Shown here in pieces: positions 53,201-64,000 of a stretch of 64,000 bases of DNA (the stretch's first letter is position 1; the number at the start of each line of letters is the position of its first letter). The stretch is taken from positions 6,539,954 to 6,603,953 of the forward strand of contig NC_087066.1 in NCBI RefSeq assembly GCF_963678635.1, read 5' to 3'. This stretch comes from Symsagittifera roscoffensis. Lineage: Eukaryota; Xenacoelomorpha; Acoela; Convolutidae. The notes beneath the pieces are model-generated. The model did no database searches. It was not told where the DNA came from and saw only the letters and a list, made by a program, of their open reading frames with translations. The translations under genes were made by a program, and so were the position numbers.

Positions 53201-54950
53201 TATTTGTAAAGGACCTTGCCCTTCTCCTTACGTTTACAGGCTACAATTCCGTCCTTGTTCAGGTACAACAAGTCTTTTCTCTTCAGGTAGAATTGCTTCA
53301 AGATCTTGTAGCTGTTTTCTTCCAAGTCTCTCTTGTCAGGTGCTCCATTCTCGATCCATCTCTTCAAACTGCTCGTCATTCTATCCGACAGCCTGTACCT
53401 GGCTTTCAAATACGTCTTTACCACGTTCATTTGACCACTCATGATTTCCGGAGCATGAGCATCGTCCATCAACTTGACACATCATATCTTTTTCAAAGGC
53501 GTCGCTTCCTGCACAGATGGTTCCGACAGCCTGTACCTGGCTTTCAAATACGTCTTTACCACGTTCATTTGACCACTCATGATTTCCGGAGCATGAGCAT
53601 CGTCCATCAACTTGACACATCATATCTTTTTCAAAGGCGTCGACAGCCTGTACCTGGCTTTCAAATACGTCTTTACCACGTTCATTTGACCACTCATGAT
53701 TTCCGGAGCATGAGCATCGTCCATCAACTTGACACATCATATCTTTTTCAAAGGCGTCGCTTCCTGCACAGATGGTTCCAGATTGGTACGGACGACCGTA
53801 CCATGTGGCAGCAATCTGGTTGGGCGTTTCGAAACTGCTATCAGCTCGAGCTCATCTGCGGCATTGTCTATCACAGTGCCCTTTTCATCTGAGGTGTACT
53901 TTCCCTGTCTGGATCCTGATGTGTTTCTCGGTCCAGCCCGCGCTGCTTCCAGTCTACCAATAAGGAGTGGATCTCGATCTCCGACATATCGGAATTGGAA
54001 GTTGTTTCAGATGTGTTGTCCCAGGACTGGGGCCTCGAGTCAACACTTGAGCCGACTGATTCCCCAACATCATTATCCAAGTTGTGTGAGATGTTTCTCG
54101 ACTCCCCGGACAAAACTCTGTCCATTGGTCGCTTTGAATCCGACTCCCCGGACAAAGTTCTGCCCCTAGGCGGTCTCGTCAACCTCTCCCCGGACGAGTC
54201 GTCCTGCACGGGCTCAAAAGTGTCTGACTGCTGAGACAATTCGTCCTTGACGGGCTCGAAGGTATCAGACTCCCCGGACATTGTCTCGTCCCCGGACGAA
54301 CAATCTGGGCTCGGCTCGTATTCTTCTCTTGCATCCGTGAAATGCACTCTCCTCATGAAGCTAGAGTTCGACTTGATCCTGACTTCCTCAGTGGCTTGGG
54401 TCCGATTCAGTGTTCCATGTTCAGTTAACGAAGTTCTCAACAAGACCTCCTTCGGCATCGAGCTCACCAGCTGGTTGACTATCGACCTGCAATCCCGTTC
54501 AACGCCTCGGCTGCGAATGGACACTGGCCTCTTCTCTGTTCTCTCATTGACAGTCAACCGCTGCATGGTCTCCATCCACTCACGATCATGCCTATCCACT
54601 TCCCTGTCCAACAAGTCACGGATTTTTCCCATGACGTCCGGCGCCACGTTCACCGTCCTGTTCAATAGAGCCATGCTGTTTATACCCAGCCTGGTAAGTT
54701 CTTGCTGTACCAAATTGGATCGTACTAGCAGATCCAACGGAACGGGCTCGCCTCTGGCTAAAAGCTTCATCTTCGCGGCCGTCTCCACTGGAAGGTCAGG
54801 GTTTCCGGGTATAGGATGCCCTGACTTGTCTAACCACCTAGTAAGTGGCAGTTTGTCGTAGGTTTCCTTGTCCAGAAATGAAAGCCCGTCTTTGATTTCC
54901 GATTGGTTAGCCTGCTTCTCCTCGAGGCGCTCATAGAATTCTGTCTTTTT
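53201..54950 (-). pseudogene. Element C Pol linker, with tandem triplication
   Basis: Corresponds to A's long RNase H-integrase linker. A segment of 117-138 bp is present three times (from 53385, 53523 and 53640), which disrupts the frame. The Arg-Val-His-Phe motif is kept (54339-54350). PPT-like 13-mers lie at 54111-54123 and 54143-54155 and a partial copy at 54269-54280. Confidence 0.75.
53385..53757. repeat. Three tandem copies of a 117-138-bp Pol segment
   Basis: Units begin GACAGCCTGTACCTGGC at about 53387, 53525 and 53641. The middle copy lacks 21 bp. A and B have one copy. The repetitive minus-strand ORF here is a product of the triplication, not a gene. Confidence 0.88.
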
Positions 54951-56060
54951 ACTGAGGCTATCTGCGTTCTGGTGCTTGTCACGGGTACGGTGCTCTATGA
55001 TCATGTGGTATCCATCCAGGCGCACGATCCAACGACCAATATAACTTTGGTCCATCGAATAGGTTTTCAGCCAGGCAAGGGCACGATTATCCACACGTAA
55101 CTTGAAGGGAGCACTCCCCAAGTAGGCCCTGTATTTTTCCACGAAAGTGATCACCGCAAACATCTCCGCTTTTTGTACGCCGTACTTCATCTCAGTATCA
55201 CTCAGGACTTTACTCCCGTAGGCTATCGGACGAAGAACCGTTCTCCCGTTCCACTCCTGCTCCTGTCGAAGTATGCCCGATATCGCAACCACTGATGCAT
55301 CCGTGTCCAGCATGAACATCCCCTTCTCTGTTGGCATGCCGAGGACCGGTGCCTCGCAAAGTTCACGTTTGATTTTCTCAAATGAAACTTGTGCCTCATC
55401 AGTCCAAGTGAACTTTTTGCCCTTGTTTCTCATCAACCGCTACATGGGGTATATTTTGTCAACATACCCCTTGATGAACTCTCGATATTAATTAGCGAAT
55501 CCCAAAAAACTCATCAGCTGTGTATCTGTTTTAGGTGCCTTCCAGGTCAGCACCGCTTCAACCGCTTCAGGATCTGGTCTCACTCCATGTTTATCTACCA
55601 GGCGGCCCAGATACTTTATGGAATCTCTGAGGATTTCACACTTAGAGGGTTTACATTTCAGACCCGCCTGTTTCATGCAAGAAAACACCTCCTCCAACCT
55701 CTCTATATGGTCTTCTAAGGTTGGTGTTGCAATCACGACATCATCGACATAACACATGATGAGATTCCCGTATTTCTTAGTGACGCTCGTGAGTGCCTGG
55801 GCCATCAGTCGCTGGAATGTGGCCGTCGCGTTGCACAAACCGAACGGCATCCTCTTCCACTGGAACAATCCCAGCTCGCACGCGAAGCCTGTTTTTTCTC
55901 GATCTTGCTTTCGGAGTGGCACTTGCCAGAACGCAGAGCCCAAATCCAACGTCGCGAAGAACTTCGCGTCTCCCACCTTGGATAGGCTCTCATCGATGCG
56001 GGGAATCGGGTATGCGTCCTTATAGTCACTGCGTTCAGATAACGGAAATCACAACAAAAT
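54951..56060 (-). pseudogene. Element C RT and RNase H
   Basis: RNase H (Asp-Thr-Asp-Ala-Ser at about 55300) and RT (Tyr-Val-Asp-Asp near 55750) are recognisable. Stops lie at about 55441 (TAG for CAG) and about 55489 (TAA for TAT). The 1-base loss in ACTATAAGGACG at 56011-56030 is identical to A's. Confidence 0.85.
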
Positions 56061-57750
56061 CTGAGTTGTCCCCCTTTATTTTTCGCCATGACCACGCCAC
56101 AAGCCCACGGGGACTTCGATGGCTCGATCATGTCGTACTCCAATAATATCTCGATTTCCTTCCTACACGCTTCTGACTTGTGAGGGGTCATTCTTCTCGC
56201 CCCTTCCCTATGAGGTTCCGAGCCCTCTTCTATCTCAATCTCGTGTTCTACAAAATTACAGCAACCTATGTCGGCCTTATGTTTCGAAAAAACGTCTGCG
56301 TTCCGACTTAGCACCGCTCTGAGCGAATCTAGTTCCTTGTCTGATATTTTACCCTTCAAATGTTCTATCTCAGGTAGGACTGGTTTATTCGCTGCTAACT
56401 CTGTTTCTGTCGGCCTCTCAGGAAAGTTGGAACAACTAGACAGCCCATCATCTGTTTCCGATTTCATTGAAAACAATTTCCTAGAAGATTTCAATTCATT
56501 CACCCTCTTCATTATACATTCTTGGTTCGCATGCACTGGACATTTAGTTACATCAAACTTTTTAATGTTCTCCACACTCTGAAAGTCAGCGTTCAGAGGC
56601 AAAGCATAGCCAAGTTTCTTTCCCCTCTGTATTGTCACTGTTGTTGCTTCTGTGTTCAATAACACACTCACACACAGTCCGCTCTGAGTGAGTGAGAAGC
56701 TTCTTCCTAAAATAGCAGAGCTTTTACAGTTTGGATTTGGTACCAGACACACCTGTCTGTCATTGCTAAGTTCATTCAAGTTCCTCATCCTAAACGTCGC
56801 TACTACGGCTTGGTTCGGTTTTAATCTAACTTTACGATCCAGAAAAATCGGCACCTTGGCCTGGTTAATTAAGATCTTAATAAGGGGTTTCTTTTCATAC
56901 TTTCTCTCAGGATCCTTGATCCCAATCAACCCGTCATTAAGATCGATCGTGACATCAAAGTTGCGTACGAAATCCCTTCCTAAGATGAACTGATCGGATT
57001 CGTCCAAATTCTCCACTACTAGGAAGCTCATCCAAAGATGTCTTCCTCCAAGCTGCAGTGAAATGATCGGGGTTCGTCCATTCACATAGATTGCTCCCTG
57101 ATTGGCAGCTGCCAACCTGATGTTAGTCGGTATGAGATCCGACCTCTCAAAACCCAAGTTGGTCCAAGTTTTGACTGGCATGACACTAACCACTGCTCCC
57201 GTGTCTAGCAGTCCCTTTACTGAAAGTTGTCTGCCTTGCACGTCCAGCACGTGTGCGGCCAGATGGGCCTCGCAATTTATGAGCACCGCATCTTCTTCGA
57301 GCATGGCGTTGTGTCCGATTCGTCTAACCTTCAGCTCCTCTTGACCAATGTATATCCGGCCAATCTGATCGTTCGCATCAGTTATGTGAGCTTTTGTGTA
57401 GATATTGATGCCATCCACATTCGTTAGAATCGGGTATGGGCCATGGACATCGATGTAATGTCCATCCACTTTCATCAGCCTCGGACCTCCTGTTGTGAGC
57501 AGCGCTCGCACTGCCCTGGAGTCCAGTTTGGGATCTTTCTCCCTCAGGTAGTCTGCATAAATGTCCAGGAGGACTAGTGTAATCTCAGATGGTTCACACA
57601 AGTTCTTGACCACCTGGTGCCCTGCGACTGAGATAATGGACATTATTTTCGTCCCCTCCTTCGTCATGCCGAATGTTCTCCCAGATATAACGTTCAGTTT
57701 TAGTCCCTGTTTCCTGGGTTCCTCTTTGTCTTCTGTTTTCGTCGTTTAAT
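56061..57750 (-). pseudogene. Element C protease and RT entry
   Basis: A long open stretch (55805-57667) starts in the Gag-protease linker and runs through Leu-Leu-Asp-Thr-Gly (about 57205), the connector and the start of RT. The protease active site is intact. It confirms that A's TAG 17452 replaced a Gln codon. Confidence 0.83.
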
Positions 57751-60421
57751 TCAGAACATTAAAACTTTCGCAAAGATCTGTGCTCTCCAGCTCCGACCTT
57801 ACCCATTGCTCCACTTCTTTCGTGACTAGGTCCTGTTTGACATTCTGCAGCGCTGTCCTTACCGCCAGACCGTAATCCACCTTGAGTGGGCTAAACGACT
57901 CTGCCTCCAGGTTCAAGGCTACCACCTCGTCAGGCAGTGTCTTTACCTTCTTAGTCGTAAAGGTGCTCGGTCAGACGTGCTCGACTGGCTTTGACACCCG
58001 AAAGCGCTTCTTCGTGGCGGGGATGTTTTGCGTCCGCCACTGCATGCCAAAATTGAGTGCAATCCGACTTGAAGTGTCCCTCCAAATTACAGAAGAAACA
58101 CCTCGGACCATATTTCATGATGAGCACTTTGACGTACTCTTCGTGATCCTCGTCGGTCGCGTCGACGTCCTCGAGAAAGTAGCCTATTGCCTTCATGTTC
58201 TGTTTGTATGCAGAACACACGGAAACGTGATGGTCCATCGAACCACAATTCGCACACGACCTCCTCTTATCCATGTCATCGCGAGGTTTGTGCTGTTCTG
58301 CGCCCTCGGTTTTATGAGTAAATACTCGCGTAACTTCATACGCAAATCATCGGACGTAGGTACCTGGTCAAGTGACAGGGTGAAGTTTGTGGCCAACGTC
58401 GTCTTCAACTCCTCACTCTTTACTCCGTCCATGAACTTCGAAGCAATCGCCAAGTTTCGCTCGGATATTCTCTCATCGGGATTGCTTCTCCTCCTAAGCA
58501 ATTCAAGGTCGTCCAAAAATTTGTCTATGGATTCGTCATCTCTTTGACGCCTCTTTTCGAACTTCACCATAACCTGGTGCCCTTGTACTCCAGAGCCGAA
58601 ACGATTCAGCAGGATGTCGAATATCTTGCGAGCGCTGTCTCTCTCATTGGCTATTTTCGTCATTACACAATTTAGTGCAGTATCCTCCAGGTTGCTCGTT
58701 AGCGCGCTGCATTCTTGTTTCTTGGAGAGACTCTCTTCCTCAAAGTGTAACTTCATCACCTCTATCCAAGTATCAATGCAGCCGTTTGACTCGTCTTTGT
58801 ATGACTTCGGCTTTTTCAGTGTCCTTCTTGACCTCTCTCCTCTCTCGGTTGACTTCGAGAACTTGGTGATGAATGTTTCAAGAGATCTGTTCAGAGGCTC
58901 AAACATCGAGGCATACATCGTTGTGTCCTTTGAGACTGTAGTCAGATCTGGTACTAAACTGACTTGTGGCACAGTTGGCAACCTTGTCTCCGGGGCAGCA
59001 TCTGCCTCCGGCGGGACTGGATTCGTCCAGCCAGGCCTCAACGGGGCTGCCTTTGGCCGCTCCTTATTCCTAGGTTCATAGTTCGTTCTCGAGCTTTGCT
59101 GGGCTCTGGCATTGCTGCCCGTACCATCTCCATCATTCGCATGGCGTGAGCGCTCCCTTGGGTTGGAACGCTCCTGCCAATTGCTCCCATTCAGGATCGC
59201 GCCAAGCTTCCGCATCATTAAGTCAGACTTGGCATCTAACCTTTTCTCCAGGCTAGTCATCGTGTGGGCGTAGGTGCTACCATGATCGTTCAACAATCGC
59301 TCGATCTCTCTCGTCATCCTAGCCTCTCTTTCCTGTGACTCCTTGTTTGCCTGTGCCAGGCTCTCCGCCAGGCATTGATCGGTGTTGCGAATCAATTGAG
59401 CCTGATCAACCCTCGCCTGCGACTTCACGTGCGTTTGCTCATCTCTCAGATTCTCTCGACCCTGGTGAGCTCTCTCGTCAACTTGATCTATTCTCTTAGT
59501 CATGTCCCGTCTCAGTTCATCCAGACCATTCATTACGCCAGCGAACATGTCACTTATGTCACCAGTGGCCCCAAATGACGGGGTTAGCCCCAAAAAAGAT
59601 GAGGTCAACTGCGGCTACAGCCTGGTGCTTGATGACGCACCGCCTTTTTGCTTGCTCATCGACGTCATCAATCTGTCGAACGTTGATGACGCTCCCATCG
59701 TTATCCCATCTGACATGGGCCTGGTCGGCGAGGCGGACGACGCCTTCCTGCTCATGTCGTTCCTTGGGCACGGTGTGAAGTTCACATCCGGATGGGTTAT
59801 CTCCGGGTAGTCATAACTGGAAGATAAATCTTCAGTTCGTAGTGACGCCATGTGCTCATCGTACAAAGACTTCCAGCTCTTCTTGGCCTTCGAACCCGGT
59901 TGTTCTTCACTCGGGCTTATACTCGACATCATCGCGTTGTTGCTCTGCTTGGCCAGAGATGAGTGGGTATTAGCTGAATGTGAATTTTCTCTCCTCCACC
60001 TATGACTCTTGATCTCGGATTTGAACATTCCCTTGAAAAACACTTCCTCTCGCGGCTCGACCTCGGAACGCTCCGAGGTCTCCTTTGTCCTCTCAACTTC
60101 CTCCCGCTCGAGGTCCTCGCTCGGCTCAAAGTCGGGTCGAATGAGCGTCCGTTCTCCTTCGTCAAAGGGGTCCACGAGCGTTTAGCTCGCGGTTCCGGCC
60201 TCGGCGCTCCGCCCTTGGTCGCCATCGAGGTTTTTCTCGCTCCTTAGTTTCATTTCGCACACTGAAAGATCAGGTTGACCTTTAGTCGATTCGGTTTCGG
60301 CAAACACGTCGGAGGCGCTGCTAAACGAGGACTGGCTACGCCTAGTTTTAATTTTTTGCGTGCTGCCCTTGCTCAGCCTGGGAATCTTAGTAGTCGATCC
60401 TAACGAGTCCCTGCGCTGCAT
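57751..60421 (-). pseudogene. Element C Gag
   Basis: Starts at ATG 60419-60421 with the same residues as A. It has stops at 60182-60184 (TAA for Glu) and 59615-59617 (TAG for Gln). The open piece 58193-59608 covers the coiled coil and the whole capsid-like domain without A's 8-bp duplication. A deletion of about 60 bp near 58300 precedes the zinc knuckles, both of which are present (57951-58274). Confidence 0.85.
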
Positions 60422-63252
60422 ACTTTGTGACAAAAACAATATTCCTATAGTTTAATGGCGATGCACACGTACCGCAACAAGTTCAAGTTAAATTACTTAA
60501 AGCTGCCTCTTCGATCTCGTTGGTATCAAAAATGCCTCTTAGATTTCTCAATGACAATTAGAGATTCAGCTAAAGTTACACACAGGTTCTACTCAGTATT
60601 GATATCATGCTAACTCGACCCTGTTGTATAGTATAACAGTATCACAAAATTTTCACAAGATATAATCAACACACAAAACACAATTGATAATCAGATAAGA
60701 ATATCCTATAGGTGACAGCGACCTTTCGTCAGTATCAATTTATTGCCACACAATTTATCAAGTCACTGCTTTGTTAAAATCAAACAATCTTTGGTAAAAG
60801 CAGTGCTGATTCAGAAACAGATCAATAAAACTTAATCTCAAAGAAAAAGAATTCCCTCAATCGGAACGATCCGAAAGAACGAAGCCCAGGACACAGTCTT
60901 CTCAAGTGGGTGTGTATTTGCCTAATACACCCACCGAGGTCTTCTTTTAGGTGTCCTGCGACTGCCCGAACTTTCCTATTAAGTAGCTCAAGGCAACCAC
61001 ACAACCAAAATCACAATTAAAAAAAATTGTTTGGGTACTTCTGATACACCCGATCTAGAATCCAAAGTTGATCACGAATTTCCGGGTCAAAATGGGCTCC
61101 TATGATCCTATTAAGCACGCCTAATATCCTAATATGATCTTTTTTAAATGGATATTTCCCGTCTCCCAAATTGCCACAGAAGGTTTCCTCAAGTTTCTAA
61201 CAAGGAAAGTTGTTAGAAAGTTTAAGACACTCCGGAGGGTTACTTCGCAGGGTTGTTAAGGCACTTAGTCTACTCCGGAGGGTCACTTCAGAGGGTACCT
61301 TAGTCACCCAAGAGACTTCGGAGGGTCCCCCTTAACTTACTAAGTAGGCTCAACAAGAGGCTTAATATGCTCCGGAGGGTTACCTCGGAGGGTCCTTCCA
61401 AAATTTTCAAGGTTTTGCAAAGGGCCTTCAACTAGCTTAAGAAAGCGTCAAAACAAGCTAAACTCCCTATGGGGTGTTGTTTTTAACTCCTTCGGAGGGT
61501 CTCGTGGAAAATCCCCACTAAGGAGGGTTGCAAAAGGGCTCAAGTCACTCCGGAAGGTTACCTCGGAGGGTTCCGCAAAAATCAGAAAAAAGGGTCAATT
61601 TAGCGCAAAAAAGCCTCTGAAAGCGGTGCAACTTGCTTAAAACCAGGTTGGTTGACACGGTCAACCTTCCCAGCAGAACAAAAAGGTGTTTTGATAAAAT
61701 TTTCTGCCGCTCGGAGGGTTACCTGTGATTTGGACCCTCCGAACCAACAAATTCTAAAAAAATTTTCTTTTCCGAGATTATCAACCTAAAAACGGTTGCG
61801 GTCCGGAAAAGTGGTCTAAAACGTCGACTTATGGTACCAAAATCATCCCGATCGGTTGGCTAGTCTTTGAGAAATTGCCAAAAACGTGTTTGTCCAAATG
61901 GCCTTTTTCCACCACCTATATAGGTTCTGAGAAACTTTTTCCGCAATTCCTATTGAAAGTGCTTAAAAATAATTGAAACGAGCGTAGTAGACCTGTACGG
62001 CACTGGAATTATGCAAAAAACCGGACCAAAATTGGTTTGGAGACAAAAATTTGGCCAATAACTATCAATATTAGACCCTCCGATTCCTTCCTTTTCCAAT
62101 TCTTAAGGCGTTAGCTCTATCCACGGAGCTAATCGGAGGGTTACTCAAGAATTTTTCTGGCAGCCGAGCACGTTATGCTAGCACGCTCCTAACACAAAAA
62201 AATTTTTTGCTCTAACTCTAAAAACTCAAAAACTCGATCCCCAAAACAGATTGACAAATTTCAGAAACAACTTTTACTGAGTCTTTTCTCACGCGATTTC
62301 TTTAGTTAGGAGGATCGAACTACGTAGCTACTCCCTATGTAAAAGCTTTTTGCTGTTCGGAAAAGCTCGGATATCCAAAAATTTGGGGGTCTACAGTTTG
62401 GTCGAAAATCAATAATTTTCGACAAAACTTGGGTGTTTCCTGGGTCTAGTTAGGAGATAAGTAATATGTAATAAGGATAATAACCTATTAGTAGTCGTTA
62501 ATGAATAGTACTATACCCTCCTTTGCACCAAATTACCCGAATTAAGACCCTTAACTCGGAAATTTGTAATCGATGGAGGGTACAATCGGACCCGAACGAT
62601 ACCAAAATTGTTTCAACGATACCCAACAGTCGTTGTGGATGTTGTCCCCGATTTCCTTGTTGAGTGTGGAACATGTCGGTCAGCTTGCCACTCTACCCTC
62701 CGGCCACCGGCAAAATCACTATTAACGTGCTTAAATACTCAAATTACACTCAAGGGAGGGTATCCAACCCTTCACCAAAACACGCAATCTTTCTATCAGA
62801 AACGATGAAAATCAATCTGAAAGAACAACAATTAGGAAGGTCAGATCACATCTTGTCCAGAAATATAATATAAACTGTCACTATGTTTTTTACTGTTTTT
62901 GGTCTTTTTTGGATTTTTTACTGTTTTTTGTACTTTTTTGTTTTCAAATAAATTTATTTTTTGCTTTTTCTTGATTATACACTATTTTTGTTTGGTTTTA
63001 CGCTTTCTCTTTAATTGTTTTTGGTCCTGGGACCTCGGGACAAGCGGGCTCTAGATTTCCCACCTAACCCTCCGGCCCCCGGAATTTTCGGTGTTAACTA
63101 AGTTAAAAAGCTAAATAGTACTAGACGGAGGGTACGCACCTTCCCCCTAGTACAATAACGATCACTAAGGCCTCTAACTCGGCCATACGCCCGGAGCGGA
63201 GGGTTCGTCGCTGAAACGCTTGCTGATCATGATGGTCTCATGCCTTTAACAG
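60422..63252 (-). other. Element C leader, structured, non-coding
   Basis: About 2.8 kb aligned with A's leader. It contains the CGGAGGGT/ACCCTCCG array (61230-61580, 61715-61745, 62080-62145) and the TTGTACTAG-type hairpin near 63115-63155. No supported gene is seen. Confidence 0.75.
60887..60997 (-). ncRNA. Structured RNA element of element C
   Basis: Single copy. The outer helix is CAGGACAC (60887-60894) with GTGTCCTG (60951-60958), and the inner GTGGGTGTGTAT/AATACACCCAC stem and hairpin 1 (60961-60997) are as in A copy 2. Confidence 0.62.
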
Positions 63253-63270
63253 GCCCACCCAGGAGCGCCA
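63253..63270 (-). promoter_or_regulatory. Primer-binding site of element C
   Basis: The minus strand reads TGGCGCTCCTGGGTGGGC, identical to A's tRNA-Asn-type site, 12 bases from the LTR. Confidence 0.85.
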
Positions 63271-63282
63271 TAAAAACGTCTA

Positions 63283-64000
63283 TGTAACATTCGCCCAAAT
63301 ACTACACAGCAACGGAGCGTAGATAAAGTACCTATTAACGACTGGCAGGCGTCAGTTACCTTAATCCTACTCGTTTTTCACCGTCTCGACCTTGCCAGTT
63401 GAGTTTCTGGTCTGTTTAGGGCTAAGTAAAAAGTTACTATTTTTAGGCCATCAGTCAAACGACTTTTGATCAGCTTTCGTTTACATGCGAACACAACCAC
63501 ATATCTGAGTCTCGGATCCTCAGACTACGTGATTGCTATTAAAAACACGGCTCGAATACCTATTTTAATATGTTTTTGTGTGACAGTTCTATATTAAATC
63601 CATTGGAGAAGGATTGACCCTTTCCTCTTTCTATCTACTCATATTCTAAAATATCAAATAATACCGGCGTTAATTCAAAGTTTCACGACATCCAAGTAGC
63701 TATAAAGTAGGTTTTAATTAGTCCCTTTACATACAACAGTCTCTGGGGACCAAGCCTCCGCTCCCGTAATCTTCCTGAGATAACGTTCTTATCTCTTCCA
63801 ATTTGCGGCCCGGGAGGGTTCCGTGGAATATTCCTTCCCCACTGAAGCTTCCTTCTCCACCAATTTCCACTGCTAAGAGTCTTATCGTGTGTTGTTGCCA
63901 CGATAAGAGGCTTCGTATTTCTCGTATCTTGTGCGACCGTTTTCCACTATATTTGTCGTTGTTCTGTATTTTCGTCCTTTTCAGTCAAAATGGCCGTCTT
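63283..64000 (-). repeat. Element C 5' LTR, truncated by the window edge
   Basis: 718 bp matching 40586-41468 with scattered substitutions. It begins with TGTAACATTCGCC on the plus strand and has the intact LTR terminus that is altered in the 3' copy. Confidence 0.92.

Larger units (their letters stand above)
40586..64000 (-). mobile_element. Element C: relative of A, nearly complete, cut by the right edge
   Basis: On the minus strand: 5' LTR (63283 to beyond the edge), PBS, leader, Gag-Pol, spacer, ORF2, 3' UTR, PPT-like tract and 3' LTR (40586-41468). It has the same architecture as A with close protein similarity, but at least a dozen stops, frameshifts, deletions and tandem duplications. 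Its LTRs differ from each other by several percent in the overlapping part, so it is older than A. Confidence 0.93.

Noticed and set aside
53381-53740. Minus-strand ORF with a repeated Cys-rich peptide
   Set aside because: It exists only because of the tandem triplication in C pol and is out of the Pol frame.
1-64000. Host protein-coding or tRNA genes
   Set aside because: Nearly every base is assigned to one of the four retroelement copies; no cloverleaf or host-like exon was seen.

Overview
The window is animal DNA, most likely from an invertebrate genome. I cannot name the species. It consists of nested giant LTR retrotransposons of one Ty3/gypsy-like family. I see no host gene, tRNA, rRNA or CRISPR array. 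Shared landmarks in every copy are TG...CA long terminal repeats of about 0.88-0.90 kb, a primer-binding site complementary by recall to the 3' end of animal tRNA-Asn, a 3-kb structured leader, and a Gag-Pol frame with two CCHC knuckles, protease, reverse transcriptase (RT), RNase H and a DD35E integrase.

Layout. Element A (10075-34452, + strand, 24.4 kb) is complete: 5' LTR, PBS, leader, Gag-Pol (14086-23522, about 3,145 codons), a 463-bp hairpin-rich spacer, a second giant frame ORF2 (23986-32836, about 2,950 codons), 3' UTR, PPT-like tract and 3' LTR. Its LTRs differ at about 7 positions in 880, so it is young. A lies in antisense inside the gag of element B (- strand, 1-10074 plus 34453-40166), an old, diverged and heavily broken relative whose 3' end is outside the window. 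B itself sits at the LTR/PBS border of a still older LTR remnant, D (40167-40482). Element C (- strand, 40586 to beyond 64000) is a close relative of A, older and full of stops; its 5' LTR runs off the right edge and it appears to be inserted in D's LTR.

How the parts would work. Gag packages the RNA. Pol matures the polyprotein, copies RNA to DNA from the tRNA-Asn primer and integrates it. Two additions are unusual. The C-terminus of Pol carries a domain resembling OARD1/Poa1p-type macro domains. ORF2, in the position where retroviruses keep env, encodes no recognisable envelope but a coiled coil, an SGNH/GDSL hydrolase domain and about 2,300 further residues I do not recognise. Comparing A, B and C shows that most breaks are private to one copy, and that Gag-Pol and ORF2 were each originally one uninterrupted frame. 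A 1-bp loss inside RT is shared by A and C.

Non-coding highlights: a two-helix RNA element upstream of gag whose outer helix changes sequence but keeps pairing between copies; arrays of an ACCCTCCG/CGGAGGGT octamer throughout the leaders; and a 13-base tract, identical to the one bordering the 3' LTR, repeated inside pol.
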